A stretch of 64,000 nucleotides of DNA from Streptomyces luteolus (GTDB taxonomy: Bacteria; Actinomycetota; Actinomycetes; Streptomycetales; Streptomycetaceae): the NCBI RefSeq assembly GCF_029968015.1, contig NZ_JASCIS010000007.1, positions 62,001 to 126,000 on the forward strand, given 5' to 3'. The translations under genes were made by a program, and so were the position numbers. A model generated the notes under the pieces. That model saw nothing but the letters and a program-made list of their open reading frames with translations. It did no database searches and was not told the DNA's origin. Shown here one piece after another: positions 42,463 through 51,947 of this stretch; within the stretch, counting starts at the first letter, position 1, and the number at the start of each line of letters is the position of its first letter.

Positions 42463-43386
42463 TCAGTTCTCCCTCAGGTGGGGGTTGCTCAGCGCGTCGA
42501 CCCCGAAGTTGACCAGCGTCAGTGCCGTCATCAAGGAGGCGAAGGCCACGCCCGGTGCGACCAGCCAGGCCCACTGGCCGGTGAGCATCGCCCCACCCGT
42601 GTTGGCCTGGTTCAGCATCGTGCCCCAGCTGACGGTCTGCGGATCGCCGAGGCCGAGGAACGCGAGCCCGGCCTCGCCGCCGATCGCTCCCAGGCACGCG
42701 CCCATGAAGCCGACCACGATCAGCGAGGTCATGTTCGGCATGATCTCGCGGACGATGATCCGGGCCGTCGAGTCGCCGGCGAACTTGGCCGCCGTAATGT
42801 AGTCGCGGGTGCGCAGCGTGATGATCTGGGACCGCTTGATCCGCGCGCCATGGGCCCAGCCGGTGATGCTGATGACGACGACGATCAGGCCGAGGCCCTT
42901 CACCGGAACGTATGCGGCGAGCGTCACCATAAGCGGCAGCACCGGCACCACAAGGACCAGGTTGGTGAAGAACGACAGCACCTCGTCGACGATGCCGCGC
43001 AGGTAGCCGGCGGTCAGCCCGACGGCCAGTGCGATGGCGGTGGACAGGGTGCCCGCGACGAGCCCGACCACGAGTGAGGTCCGGGCGCCGTGGACGAGCT
43101 GGGAGAACACGTCCTCGCCACGGGCTGTGGTGCCCAGCCAGTGGTCCGCGCTGGGACCGAGGGCCCCTGCGAAGGCGTCTTCACGCGGCGAGTACGGCGC
43201 GATCAGCGGCGCCGTCACCGCGACCAGTACGAACACGAGCAGCATCAGCAGGCCGATCCGGCACTTGCCGTTGCGCCACAGGATGACGAGCCAGCCCGGC
43301 ACCCGGGACATGCGGGCCGCCTCGATCACGCGGACCTCGGTGCCCTCGGTGTCCCCGGCCGAACTGGTGGGCAGCAATATGGTCAT
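42463..43386 (-). CDS. ABC transporter permease (DppC-like)
   Basis: 307 aa inner-membrane permease. Six hydrophobic segments are visible, with the EAA-type cytoplasmic loop DYITAAKFAGDSTARIIVRE near 205. LIAPYSPREDAF at the N-terminus is typical of DppC/OppC. The ATG at 43386 overlaps the DppB-like stop (ATGA) and the ATPase starts right after its stop. Confidence 0.92.
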   Translation of the reverse strand: MTILLPTSSAGDTEGTEVRVIEAARMSRVPGWLVILWRNGKCRIGLLMLLVFVLVAVTAPLIAPYSPREDAFAGALGPSADHWLGTTARGEDVFSQLVHGARTSLVVGLVAGTLSTAIALAVGLTAGYLRGIVDEVLSFFTNLVLVVPVLPLMVTLAAYVPVKGLGLIVVVISITGWAHGARIKRSQIITLRTRDYITAAKFAGDSTARIIVREIMPNMTSLIVVGFMGACLGAIGGEAGLAFLGLGDPQTVSWGTMLNQANTGGAMLTGQWAWLVAPGVAFASLMTALTLVNFGVDALSNPHLREN

Positions 43387-44378
43387 ACGGCCTCCTCCCT
43401 GCGGACCCGCGGGTCGAGGACGCCGTACAGCATGTCGGCGAGGACGTTCGCGAGCAGCGTGCCGATGGTGATGTACAGGAACAGCGCCTGCATCAGCGGG
43501 TAGTCATGGCTGGAGACGGCCTCCAGCATCATCCGGCCCAGGCCCGGATAGTTGAAGATCGTTTCCACTAGCAGCGTGCCCCCGAGAAGGCCGCCGAGGG
43601 CCATGGCGAAGCCGGTCACGTTGGGCAGGATGGCGATGCGGGCGCCGTACGTGAGCGCGATGCGCCGCCGGCTCAGACCCTTCGCGCGGGCCAGCCGCGC
43701 GTAGTCCTCACCCAGGGTCTGCACCATGTTGTTGCGCATTCCCATGATGGAGCCGATCGGGCCGACGATCAGCAGCGCCATGGCGGGAAGCACACTGTGC
43801 TGGAAGGCGTCGGAGATGAACAGCCAGTTCCAGCCCGGATTGCTGCCGCCGCCGTAACCGCCGCCTTCCGGGAACCACTTGAGCCCGATCGCGAAGACGT
43901 AGATCAGCAGCAGTGCGAGCCAGAAGAACGGCAGGGTGCCGACGAACGTCGAACCCAGGGTGATGACCGAGTCCACCCGGCTGTTGCGCCGGTAGGCCGC
44001 CCACGCGCCGAGCAGGGTGCCGACGGCGAACGACACCACCTGGGTGACGCCGACCAGGATCACCGTCCACAGCAGGCCCTGCCCGATCATGTGCGTGACG
44101 GTGTACGGGAAGTACGTGTAGGACACGCCGAAATCGCCGGCCACGACGGCGGACAGGTAATCCCCGTACTGCTGGAGCAGATTGCCGTCCGGTGTGCCGA
44201 GCATCTTCCGGACCGCCTCCACTTGGGCGGGGTCGACGGCCTGGCTCTGTCCGGCGAGCCGGGACACGATGGCCTCGGCGGGATCCCCCGGCTGCAGCCG
44301 GGGGATCAGGAAGTTGAGCGTGACCGCTGCCCAGAGAGTGACGAGGAAGAAGCCGAGGCGGCGCAGGAAGTACCGCAC
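43383..44378 (-). CDS. ABC transporter permease (DppB-like)
   Basis: 331 aa. The N-terminal LRRLGFFLVTLWAAVTLNFL and LIPRLQPGDPAEAI are the DppB/OppB signature. The cytoplasmic loop EDYARLARAKGLSRRRIALT is the EAA motif. It lies directly after the binding-protein gene and overlaps the DppC-like gene. Confidence 0.92.
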   Translation of the reverse strand: MRYFLRRLGFFLVTLWAAVTLNFLIPRLQPGDPAEAIVSRLAGQSQAVDPAQVEAVRKMLGTPDGNLLQQYGDYLSAVVAGDFGVSYTYFPYTVTHMIGQGLLWTVILVGVTQVVSFAVGTLLGAWAAYRRNSRVDSVITLGSTFVGTLPFFWLALLLIYVFAIGLKWFPEGGGYGGGSNPGWNWLFISDAFQHSVLPAMALLIVGPIGSIMGMRNNMVQTLGEDYARLARAKGLSRRRIALTYGARIAILPNVTGFAMALGGLLGGTLLVETIFNYPGLGRMMLEAVSSHDYPLMQALFLYITIGTLLANVLADMLYGVLDPRVRREEAV

Positions 44379-44381
44379 GGA

Positions 44382-46052
44382 TCAGCCTCCCGCCGGCTTG
44401 AGGTGGGTGACGATGAGCATGTGGTCGCCCGGTCCGGCGTACGGGTTCTCGTTGTTCGGCCAGCCGACCGCCTTGTCGGTCTGGTACTGGAACCACTTCG
44501 CGCCGTACCAGAGCGGGATCATGGGAACCTTCTCCGTCATCACCTCCGTGAGCCCGGCGATCGCCTTCTTCTGCGCCGCCACATCGGGGGCCGACTGGAG
44601 GTCATCGAGCAGCCGGTCCGTCTCCCCGTCCTTCCAGCGCACGAAGTTGCTCGGCGCCGGCTTGCCGATCGGCGCGGTCTGCTTGCTGCTCAGTGGGTCG
44701 GAGAAGTTGAGGAACATGTTGCAGGTGCCGCCGTGCGCGCCGAACATCATGTCGAAGTGGCCGGTGTCGCGGTCGTTGTTCCCCACCTCCGGAGTGGGCG
44801 TCTCCAACGTGACGTCGAAGCCGAGGGCCTTGAGGTCGTCCACGACGATCTCGCCGGAGGGAAGCCAGCTGGTCATGTTGCTGGGCACCATGAAGGTGAA
44901 GGAGAGCGGCTTGCCGTCCTTGCCGAGCCGGCGTCCCTCACTGTCCTTGCGGTAACCGGCCGCGGTCAACGCCGCGGCGGCCGCTGAGCGGTCGTACCCG
45001 ATCCGCCCCTTGTCCTTCAGCCCGTCCGGGAGCCACTTGTCCTGGCCGGGCACCACCAGACCGGTCTGGCTGGCCTGCCGCACATAGCCCAGTTGCCCCT
45101 TGTTGATGACCTTCTCGCGGTCGAAGGCCGTGGTCAGCGCCCTGCGGAACTTCTGGTCGTCGAAGGGTGCCTTGGTGAGGTTCATCTGGACGCTGATCGA
45201 GCCGCCCGGCGGGTACCAGTAGCGGTTGTGCTTCGGGTCCCGATCGACGAAGGACTTCTTGATGTCGGGAACGAAGATCGCGTTGTTGTCGTACTCGCCA
45301 CGGCTCAGCTTGAGTTGGTCCACGGTGCCGCCGCCGTCGTTCTTGTGGAAGCGGATCTCCCTCACCCGGACCCTGTCGGCCTGCCAGTAGTCGGGGTTCC
45401 GCTCGATGCGGAGCTCACGCGGGTTGAAGGACTTGACGCCGAACGGTCCGGTGCCGACCGGGTCCTTGGCGTTCGTGAAGGCCACCGGGTCCTTGACCTT
45501 CGACCAGATGTGCTCCGGCACGATCGGTACCTTGAGCACCCGGTCGAGGACCGACAGGCCCGGCTTCTCGAAATCCATCGTCACGGTGTCCGCGTCCGTC
45601 GCCTCGACGGAGGACAGGTGCTGCCAGACCCCTGAACTGTCCAGCGCCTGATGCTTCTTGAGCAGCTGGTAGCTGAAGGCGACGTCCTTGGCGGAGAAGG
45701 GCCGACCGTCGTTCCACTTCACACCCTCACGCATGTCGAGTACGAGTGTCTTCGGATCGGTCCACTGCCACTTCGCCGCCAGCCAGGGGTGTGCCTTGCA
45801 CGTCGTGGTGTTGTAGACCGCCAGGGTCTCGAAGACATAGTGCGTAGGACCGAGGGCCGTCGCGGTGTTGTACGGGTTGTAGTTCGCCTGCGGAGCGGAT
45901 CCGCCGCCGAAGTCGCCGTAGTCGAGATAGTCGATCAGCCCATCGGCCGTGCGGCCGCTGCCGGCCGTTCCGGAGGTCCCGGTACAGCCTGCCGCGGTGA
46001 GCGTGACCGCCACCGCCATGGCGGCCCCCAGGTGGAGGTGATGACGTCGCAT
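44382..46052 (-). CDS. ABC transporter solute-binding lipoprotein (SBP_bac_5, Dpp/Opp type)
   Basis: 556 aa. The signal peptide carries a lipobox ending LTAAGC (Cys at about 22), so it is a membrane-anchored lipoprotein. Family marks include VLDMREGVKWNDGRPFSAKD, VPIVPEHIW and FRRALTTAFDREKV. The ATG at 46052 has AAGGAG eight bases upstream. In this family the cargo can be oligosaccharides as well as peptides, and the neighbouring glycosidases favour a glycan here. First gene of the operon, behind the LacI operator. Confidence 0.92.
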   Translation of the reverse strand: MRRHHLHLGAAMAVAVTLTAAGCTGTSGTAGSGRTADGLIDYLDYGDFGGGSAPQANYNPYNTATALGPTHYVFETLAVYNTTTCKAHPWLAAKWQWTDPKTLVLDMREGVKWNDGRPFSAKDVAFSYQLLKKHQALDSSGVWQHLSSVEATDADTVTMDFEKPGLSVLDRVLKVPIVPEHIWSKVKDPVAFTNAKDPVGTGPFGVKSFNPRELRIERNPDYWQADRVRVREIRFHKNDGGGTVDQLKLSRGEYDNNAIFVPDIKKSFVDRDPKHNRYWYPPGGSISVQMNLTKAPFDDQKFRRALTTAFDREKVINKGQLGYVRQASQTGLVVPGQDKWLPDGLKDKGRIGYDRSAAAAALTAAGYRKDSEGRRLGKDGKPLSFTFMVPSNMTSWLPSGEIVVDDLKALGFDVTLETPTPEVGNNDRDTGHFDMMFGAHGGTCNMFLNFSDPLSSKQTAPIGKPAPSNFVRWKDGETDRLLDDLQSAPDVAAQKKAIAGLTEVMTEKVPMIPLWYGAKWFQYQTDKAVGWPNNENPYAGPGDHMLIVTHLKPAGG

Positions 46053-46141
46053 CCAGGTGACTCCTTGCGTTCGGGGCTGACGGGGCGACAGGCTCCGGTG
46101 CGCCCATGCCTGTTGACCGCCCACAGCGTCGTCTGTAGCGT

Positions 46142-46157
46142 CGGAAAGCGCTTTCCG
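46142..46157. promoter_or_regulatory. LacI-family operator between the ABC operon and GH35 gene
   Basis: CGGAAAGCGCTTTCCG is a perfect 16-bp palindrome with the CG centre typical of LacI-family operators. It lies 90 bp from the binding-protein start and 75 bp from the GH35 start, so it can control both directions. Confidence 0.75.
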
Positions 46158-46232
46158 GAACATAAGTGAGGAAGTGCAGTGGTGACAAGACCCTTGGCAT
46201 CGCCCGAGGCTTCAACCAGTGGAGACAAGTCG

Positions 46233-48644
46233 ATGACTGACGTACGCAGTGTCCGGCTGAGCAGGCGCAGGCTCTTGGTGGACGGAAAGCCCGAGCTGGT
46301 GGTCGCGGGGGAGGTGCACTACTTCCGGCTGCACCGCAAGGACTGGGCGGACCGCCTCGACCGGCTGGCCGAGGCGGGCTGCACCGCGGTGGCCACGTAC
46401 ATGCCGTGGCTGGTGCACGAACTGCCCGACGGGTCCGTGGACCTGGACGGCCGGACCAGCGAGTACCGGGACCTGGCGGGATTCCTGGACCTGGCAGCCG
46501 AGCGGGGGCTGCTGGTGATCGCCCGGCCCGGCCCGTTCGTCATGGCCGAGATGAAGAACGAGGGCATTCCCTATCGCGTGCACGACGAGCACCCGGCACT
46601 ACACCCGGTCGGCTGGGACTCCGTGCCGGTGCCGACCCGTTCCGTGGACTACCTCGCGCCCGACTTCCTGACCGAGGTGGAGCGGTGGTACGGAGCGATC
46701 ATGCCGCTGATCGCATCGCGCCTGGTGACACGCGGCGGGCCGATCGCCGCGGTCCAACTCGACAACGAGATCGGCATGCTGGCGTGCGTCACCGGCATCC
46801 CCGACCTGACGGACGTGGTCCTGGACGACTTCGCCGCGTGGTCCCGCGACAGCCTGGGCGTCGAAGACCCGGTGGCCCGCTACGGCCTGGACCGCGCCGA
46901 CGCGGTGGCCTGGCGCACAGGTGTCCGCACGCCGTCCGGCCCCGGGTCCCTCGCCCTGCACCACGACATGTCCGACTACCAGCGCGACCGCTACGCGCGG
47001 TACGTCGCCTTCCTGCGCGAGACGGCCGAGTCGCACGGAGTCGAGGACATCCCGTTCCTGATCAACATCCACTGCCCGAGCCGGGCTCGCCGCCGCACCT
47101 ACCCGCTCGGGATCAGCCAGCTCTACCGCAGCTACCGGGGCCAGCCGCAGATGACGTCGGGCTCGGACCACTATGTCGGTGACCTGACGGTGGAGAACGT
47201 CGCGGAGCTCTACACCGGCAACGCCTACATGGCAGCCGTCCACGACGACGACCAGCCGCTGACCTCCGTGGAGTTCGAGGCGGGCCTGGGTGACTACGGG
47301 GAGGAGCTCAGCCGCATGGTGCCGCCGGCCGCGCTGGCGCTGAAGACCCGCCTCTTCGTGGCCCAGGGCAACCGGCTGATCAACTACTACCTGTTCGCCG
47401 GCGGCCACAACCCACCCCTTGACCGGCCGGTCGGCGACGGCAACGACCGGATCGCCTTCACCGGCGAGTACCACGGCTTCACCGCACCGATCGGACCGGA
47501 AGGCGAACCGAATCCCAGCTATCCGGCACTGCGGGAGACCGTCGCGGCCGTCAGCGGCGCGGGCCCGCTGCTCGCCGACATGGACGAGGAGTACGACGAC
47601 GTCGCGCTCGCCTTCGTACCGGACCACTACCTCACCGAGTACTGCCACCCCGAGGACAAGGAACGGCGCGCTGTGGTGGCCGACCTGGAGCAGTTCCGCG
47701 GGACGGGGTCACGCGACATCCCGGGCCGGGCCATGCTCCTCGGCGGGTTCTCCTTTCCCGCCGTCGACCTTCAGTCCGAGTGGGACACCGATCGCGCGAT
47801 CGTGCTCGGCAGTCCGACGACGCTCGCCGCGGACGTCCAGCGCAAGCTGGCCTCCTGGGTGCTGCGAGGGGGCCGCCTCCTGCTGGCGGGAGTCCTGCCG
47901 CAGCGAGACATCGACGGCAGCGCCTGCACGATCCTCGCCGACACTCTCGGCCTGCGGGCGGGGCTGCGCAGCGACCACTCGCGCGATACGTTCCCGTCCG
48001 TTCGGGCGACCGGATGGGCCCCGGCTCGTGCGGAGGTCCGCACGGAAGCGCTGCAGCACCTGTCGGCCGTCGGCGACACCGACATCGACGTGTTCGCGGT
48101 CGACGCCGCGAGCGGCGAACCGGTCGGCGTCGAGGTCCGTCCCGGCACGGGGCATGTGCTGGTGCTGTCGGCCGACTACCCGTGCCATCTGGACTTCTGG
48201 ACCGCCCTGCTCGCGCGCCTCGGCGTACGGCCGCGCCACACGCACGATGCGACGGCACCCGGCACCGTCGTGACCTCGACGGTGGATGCCGCAGGACAGC
48301 GCCTGCTCCACCTGCTGAACCTCAGCCCGTTCGACCAGACGCTGGTCGTGCGCCGCGACGGCGAACCGCTCCTGGGCGACACCTCTGTCCACCTGCCCGC
48401 GAGGTCCGGCCGGATGCTCCCCCTGGAGCTGCGGCTCGACGGGGGCGGCACCCTCGCCTGGTCCACCTGTGAACTCGCCGGTACGGAGGCGGGTCTGGTC
48501 CTCCTGCGCCGTACCGGGACGGGCGATGCGGCGCTGGTCGTCGACCCGCGGGACACGGCGAACCCCGGTGGCACGCTGCACAGTTGGCCGGACGATCCGA
48601 CCGCGTGCGGTCAGGTCGTCCGCATCGAGGTGCCGGTCGGCTGA
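46233..48644 (+). CDS. Glycoside hydrolase family 35-like beta-galactosidase
   Basis: 803 aa with no signal peptide, so cytoplasmic. The N-terminal barrel starts RRRLLVDGKPELVVAGEVHYFRLHR, typical of GH35. The acid/base candidate is Glu179 in QLDNEIG and the nucleophile candidate lies in TSVEFEAG (Glu347/349). The C-terminal ~300 residues are beta-rich. The ATG at 46233 has GGAG eight bases upstream; a GTG 18 codons earlier is less good. It is divergent from the importer and shares its LacI operator, so it probably cuts the imported oligosaccharide. Linkage specificity is not certain. Confidence 0.82.
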   Translation: MTDVRSVRLSRRRLLVDGKPELVVAGEVHYFRLHRKDWADRLDRLAEAGCTAVATYMPWLVHELPDGSVDLDGRTSEYRDLAGFLDLAAERGLLVIARPGPFVMAEMKNEGIPYRVHDEHPALHPVGWDSVPVPTRSVDYLAPDFLTEVERWYGAIMPLIASRLVTRGGPIAAVQLDNEIGMLACVTGIPDLTDVVLDDFAAWSRDSLGVEDPVARYGLDRADAVAWRTGVRTPSGPGSLALHHDMSDYQRDRYARYVAFLRETAESHGVEDIPFLINIHCPSRARRRTYPLGISQLYRSYRGQPQMTSGSDHYVGDLTVENVAELYTGNAYMAAVHDDDQPLTSVEFEAGLGDYGEELSRMVPPAALALKTRLFVAQGNRLINYYLFAGGHNPPLDRPVGDGNDRIAFTGEYHGFTAPIGPEGEPNPSYPALRETVAAVSGAGPLLADMDEEYDDVALAFVPDHYLTEYCHPEDKERRAVVADLEQFRGTGSRDIPGRAMLLGGFSFPAVDLQSEWDTDRAIVLGSPTTLAADVQRKLASWVLRGGRLLLAGVLPQRDIDGSACTILADTLGLRAGLRSDHSRDTFPSVRATGWAPARAEVRTEALQHLSAVGDTDIDVFAVDAASGEPVGVEVRPGTGHVLVLSADYPCHLDFWTALLARLGVRPRHTHDATAPGTVVTSTVDAAGQRLLHLLNLSPFDQTLVVRRDGEPLLGDTSVHLPARSGRMLPLELRLDGGGTLAWSTCELAGTEAGLVLLRRTGTGDAALVVDPRDTANPGGTLHSWPDDPTACGQVVRIEVPVG

Positions 48645-48695
48645 CCGCGGGGCGAGGGCCGGCTGCCGGCGGGTTCCTGCGGGTTCCTGCGTCAA

Positions 48696-48727
48696 GGGGG
48701 TTGAGGAGCAGGCGCTCCTCAACCCCC
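48696..48727 (+). terminator. Stem-loop after the GH35 gene
   Basis: A perfect 14-bp stem (GGGGGTTGAGGAGC and its complement) with an AGGC loop, 52 bp past the GH35 stop. The region 48728-48878 holds nothing else I can identify. Confidence 0.8.
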
Positions 48728-48878
48728 TGCCCGAGCTGTCCCGACGCTCCACCAACCAGGTGCGGCCGCCTGCGGCGACGAGTGAACCTCCGTGGGCCCG
48801 AGGAGGGGAGCGCCGACCCCTGAGAGGGCTTCGGAGAGGTGATGTCGAACCGCGTCGGAGAGGTGGCATCGAACCCCT

Positions 48879-48907
48879 GGAAAGCGCTTACCGAGCTGAG
48901 CTACTGT
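48879..48907 (+). promoter_or_regulatory. LacI operator with -10 box for the dehydrogenase/GH39/GH13 unit
   Basis: GGAAAGCGCTTACC at 48879-48892 matches the operator at 46143 with one change. TACTGT at 48902-48907 is a -10-like box, and the ATG of the dehydrogenase starts only 8 bases later, at 48915. That spacing would put transcription start at or next to the start codon. Confidence 0.6.
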
Positions 48908-48914
48908 GCTGCCC

Positions 48915-49931
48915 ATGTCCGAACCTCACCGCCCGTCGGTCGTTCTCGCCATGTCCCCCGTCCATCTGCCGAGGCTCTTCGACGAGCCGTTGCGGCGCCG
49001 CCTCGACGAGCTGGCCGAGATCGATCTCGGCCTCGTACTCAGGGACTTCTCCACCCCGGAAGCGGTCACCGCCCTCCGGTCGGCCGAGGTCCTGCTGACC
49101 TGTTGGGGCGCTCCCTCCGTCGACGCCTCCGTGCTGGCCGATGCGCCCAGGCTGAAGGCCATCGTGCACGCGGCCGGGTCCGTCAAGCACCTTGCCACCG
49201 CTGCCTGTTGGCAGCGGGGTATCCGCGTCTCCAGCGCGGCGGCCCTCAACGCGGTGCCGGTCGCGGAGTACACCGTCGCCATGGCCGTACTGGCCGGGAA
49301 GCGCGCCTTCCATGCGCAGGCGGCCTACCGCGCCCAGGGCAGCGAGCAGTTCTGGGCAGGCATGGATGCCGACCTGGGCAACTACCGCATTACGGTCGGG
49401 GTCGTCGGCGCCTCGCACGTCGGACGCAAGGTGCTCGAACTCCTCGGCTCCTACGACATGGACCTGCTGCTCACCGACCCCACTCTGAGCGCCGCCGAGG
49501 CGGAGGAACTGGGTGCGCGACTGGTCGGTCTCGACGAGCTGGTCAGCTCGTCCGACGTCGTGAGCATCCATGCCCCGGACGTCCCGGAGACCTACCGCCT
49601 GATCAACGCAGAGCGGCTCGCCCTGATGCGGGACGGCGCCACCCTGATCAACACCGCCCGTGGCGCCCTGGTCGACACCGAGGCGCTCACCGAAGAGCTC
49701 GCGACCGGACGCCTCAGCGCGGTGCTCGACGTCACCGATCCCGAACCCCTGCCGTCTCACTCGCCGCTCTTCACCCTGCCCAACGTCGTCCTCACCCCGC
49801 ACATCGCCGGCTCGCTCGGCAACGAGGTGCGGCGCCTTGGCGAGTTGGCCGTCGACGAGCTCGAGAAGTACGCCCGTGGCGAGGAGTTCGCCTTCCCCGT
49901 CGTCCAGGAGCGCTTGTCGATCCTGGCGTAG
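48915..49931 (+). CDS. D-2-hydroxyacid dehydrogenase (NAD-dependent)
   Basis: 338 aa from the ATG. The Rossmann motif is VGVVGASHVGRKVLELLG. The catalytic set of the family is visible: Arg in INTARGALVDTEAL, a Glu region near DPEPLPSHSPL, and His in TPHIAGSLGNE. A GTG nine bases upstream is an alternative start. No Shine-Dalgarno precedes the ATG, consistent with a leaderless mRNA. It follows a LacI operator and precedes GH39 and GH13 genes. It probably handles an oxidised sugar or 2-keto acid; the substrate is unknown. Confidence 0.85.
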   Translation: MSEPHRPSVVLAMSPVHLPRLFDEPLRRRLDELAEIDLGLVLRDFSTPEAVTALRSAEVLLTCWGAPSVDASVLADAPRLKAIVHAAGSVKHLATAACWQRGIRVSSAAALNAVPVAEYTVAMAVLAGKRAFHAQAAYRAQGSEQFWAGMDADLGNYRITVGVVGASHVGRKVLELLGSYDMDLLLTDPTLSAAEAEELGARLVGLDELVSSSDVVSIHAPDVPETYRLINAERLALMRDGATLINTARGALVDTEALTEELATGRLSAVLDVTDPEPLPSHSPLFTLPNVVLTPHIAGSLGNEVRRLGELAVDELEKYARGEEFAFPVVQERLSILA

Positions 49932-50055
49932 CGCCCCGCCACCAGCCGTCGACCGACCACACCTGCAGGCTCGCGCCGGGCTGTGACCCGGCGACGGAGC
50001 CCGCCCGTCCCTGCCCCCCGCCCGCGGTGGGTCAGCACGTGAAAGAGGAAGTGCC

Positions 50056-51921
50056 ATGAGCGAACAGAAGCTGGACGCCCGTACCGACTGGGAGGCGCGG
50101 ATCTCACGCCGCTCCGACACCAGCCGCAGGAGCGAACCGCCGCAGCTGCCGCCGCCGCCGACCGGTCTGGTGGCCGATCCCGGTGTCGGCCATGTGACGC
50201 TGCGGTGGGAGCCGGTCGATCAGGCCGTCGGGTACCTGGTCCACCGGGCGGACACATCGGACGGGCCGTTCAAGGCCGTCGACCACCTCGGCGGTGACGT
50301 CCTGGCGGTACCGGACTGCTGCTACGTCGACACCACCGGCGAGCCCGGCCGGACGTACTTCTACGCCGTCGCCTCCGTGCCGGAGGTCACCACCCAAGGC
50401 AAGCTCGGCCCGGCGGTCGAGGCGGCCTCGGTCCCACCGGGGGGTGTCACGCCACTCGTCACCCTGACTGTGGACACGGCCGCGGCCGGCGCCGTACTGG
50501 CCAAGCCGTGGGCGCAGATGATCGGCAGTGAACGGCTGAGCCAACTGCGGTGCACCGACACGTCCGGCGGCAGGCCGATCGGCACGGAACTGCTCGCCGC
50601 ACTGCAACGGGTCAGCGAGGAGGTCGGAGTCGACTCCGTGCGCGCGCACGCCATCCTCCACGACGACCTCGGCGTCTACCGGGAGGTGGACGGCCGGCCG
50701 GTCCACGACTTCGACGGAGTCGACGCGGTGTACGACGCGATCCTCGCCATCGGGCTGCGACCGGTGGTCGAGATCGGCTTCATGCCGCACGACCTGGCCC
50801 GCGATCCCGCCAGGACGGTCTTCGAGTACGCCGGGATCATCTCGCCGCCGAAGGACTGGCAGCGGTGGGGCGATCTCGTACGCGCGCTCACGCAGCACCT
50901 GGTCGACCGGTACGGCCTGGACGAGGTGCGCACGTGGATGTTCGAGGTGTGGAACGAGGCGAACCTGGAGGTGTTCTGGTCCGGCACCCGAGAGGAGTGG
51001 ATGCATCTCTACGACGTGACGGCCTTCGCGGTCAAGGACGTCGACCAGCGGCTCCGGGTCGGCGGACCCTCGTCGGCGGCCGCCGGCTGGGTGGACGAGC
51101 TCCTGGACCATGTCGCGGAATCGGATGCACCGCTGGACTTCGTCTCCACGCACACCTACGGCAACGCACCCCTGGACCTCGGTCCGACCCTGGCCCGCTA
51201 CGGCCGCGAGGACGCGGACATCCTGTGGACGGAGTGGGGTGTCTCGCCCCGGCACTTCCTCCCCGTCAACGACTCCGCCTACGCGGCGATGTTCCTGCTG
51301 CACGGCATGCGGTCGGCCGCCGGTCGCGTGGAGGCGCTCTCGTACTGGGTCGCATCCGACCACTTCGAGGAGTTGGGCCGGCCACCGAAGCTGCTGCACG
51401 GCGGCTTCGGCCTGATCACGGTCGGCGGCATCGCCAAGGCCCGGTACCACGCCCTGAGTCTGCTGTCCCGTCTCGGGGACCGCGAACTCCCGGTCGCTGC
51501 CGACGGCGACGGCGCAGGGGGGCTCGTGGACAGCTGGGCCAGCCGGCGTGCCGACGGTTCGCTGGCGTTCCTGGTCTGGGCTCACACGCTTGACCAGGCG
51601 AAGGTCTGCGGCGGGGCCGGCCTGGACCGTCGGATCCGGCTGGTGCTCGACGGTGCCGACGGCGGCGCCGCTGTCACGGTGACCAGGCTGGACCGTGAAC
51701 ACGGTGACGTCTCCGTGCTCGCCGGGCGGCTCGGCGTGGGCGACTGGCCGACCGACGAGCAGTGGGAGGAGCTGCGGGCCGCGGACGCTCTGGTGCCCCA
51801 CCAGGCGGAGGCGACCTCCGAGAGCGGTGCTGTGGTGCTCGAACTGGACCTGCCGCAGCCGGGAGCGGTGCTGATCGAGGTTCCGCCGAGCGGCCGCGCG
51901 ACCCTCCACATCGACAACTGA
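50056..51921 (+). CDS. GH39-like glycosidase with an N-terminal fibronectin-III-like domain
   Basis: 621 aa. Residues 31-125 look like a fibronectin type III module (PPTGLVADPGVGHVTLRWEP, AVGYLVHRA, YFYAVASV). The catalytic barrel follows. The acid/base candidate is Glu301 in FEVWNEANLEVFW and the nucleophile candidate Glu393 in ILWTEWGV, the GH39 xylosidase pattern. A C-terminal beta domain closes it. No signal peptide is seen. AGAGGA precedes the ATG. It is 124 bp after the dehydrogenase. Activity on xylo- or similar oligosaccharides is likely but not proven. Confidence 0.82.
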   Translation: MSEQKLDARTDWEARISRRSDTSRRSEPPQLPPPPTGLVADPGVGHVTLRWEPVDQAVGYLVHRADTSDGPFKAVDHLGGDVLAVPDCCYVDTTGEPGRTYFYAVASVPEVTTQGKLGPAVEAASVPPGGVTPLVTLTVDTAAAGAVLAKPWAQMIGSERLSQLRCTDTSGGRPIGTELLAALQRVSEEVGVDSVRAHAILHDDLGVYREVDGRPVHDFDGVDAVYDAILAIGLRPVVEIGFMPHDLARDPARTVFEYAGIISPPKDWQRWGDLVRALTQHLVDRYGLDEVRTWMFEVWNEANLEVFWSGTREEWMHLYDVTAFAVKDVDQRLRVGGPSSAAAGWVDELLDHVAESDAPLDFVSTHTYGNAPLDLGPTLARYGREDADILWTEWGVSPRHFLPVNDSAYAAMFLLHGMRSAAGRVEALSYWVASDHFEELGRPPKLLHGGFGLITVGGIAKARYHALSLLSRLGDRELPVAADGDGAGGLVDSWASRRADGSLAFLVWAHTLDQAKVCGGAGLDRRIRLVLDGADGGAAVTVTRLDREHGDVSVLAGRLGVGDWPTDEQWEELRAADALVPHQAEATSESGAVVLELDLPQPGAVLIEVPPSGRATLHIDN

Positions 51922-51947
51922 CCGACCGGACACACCTGGAGATGACT

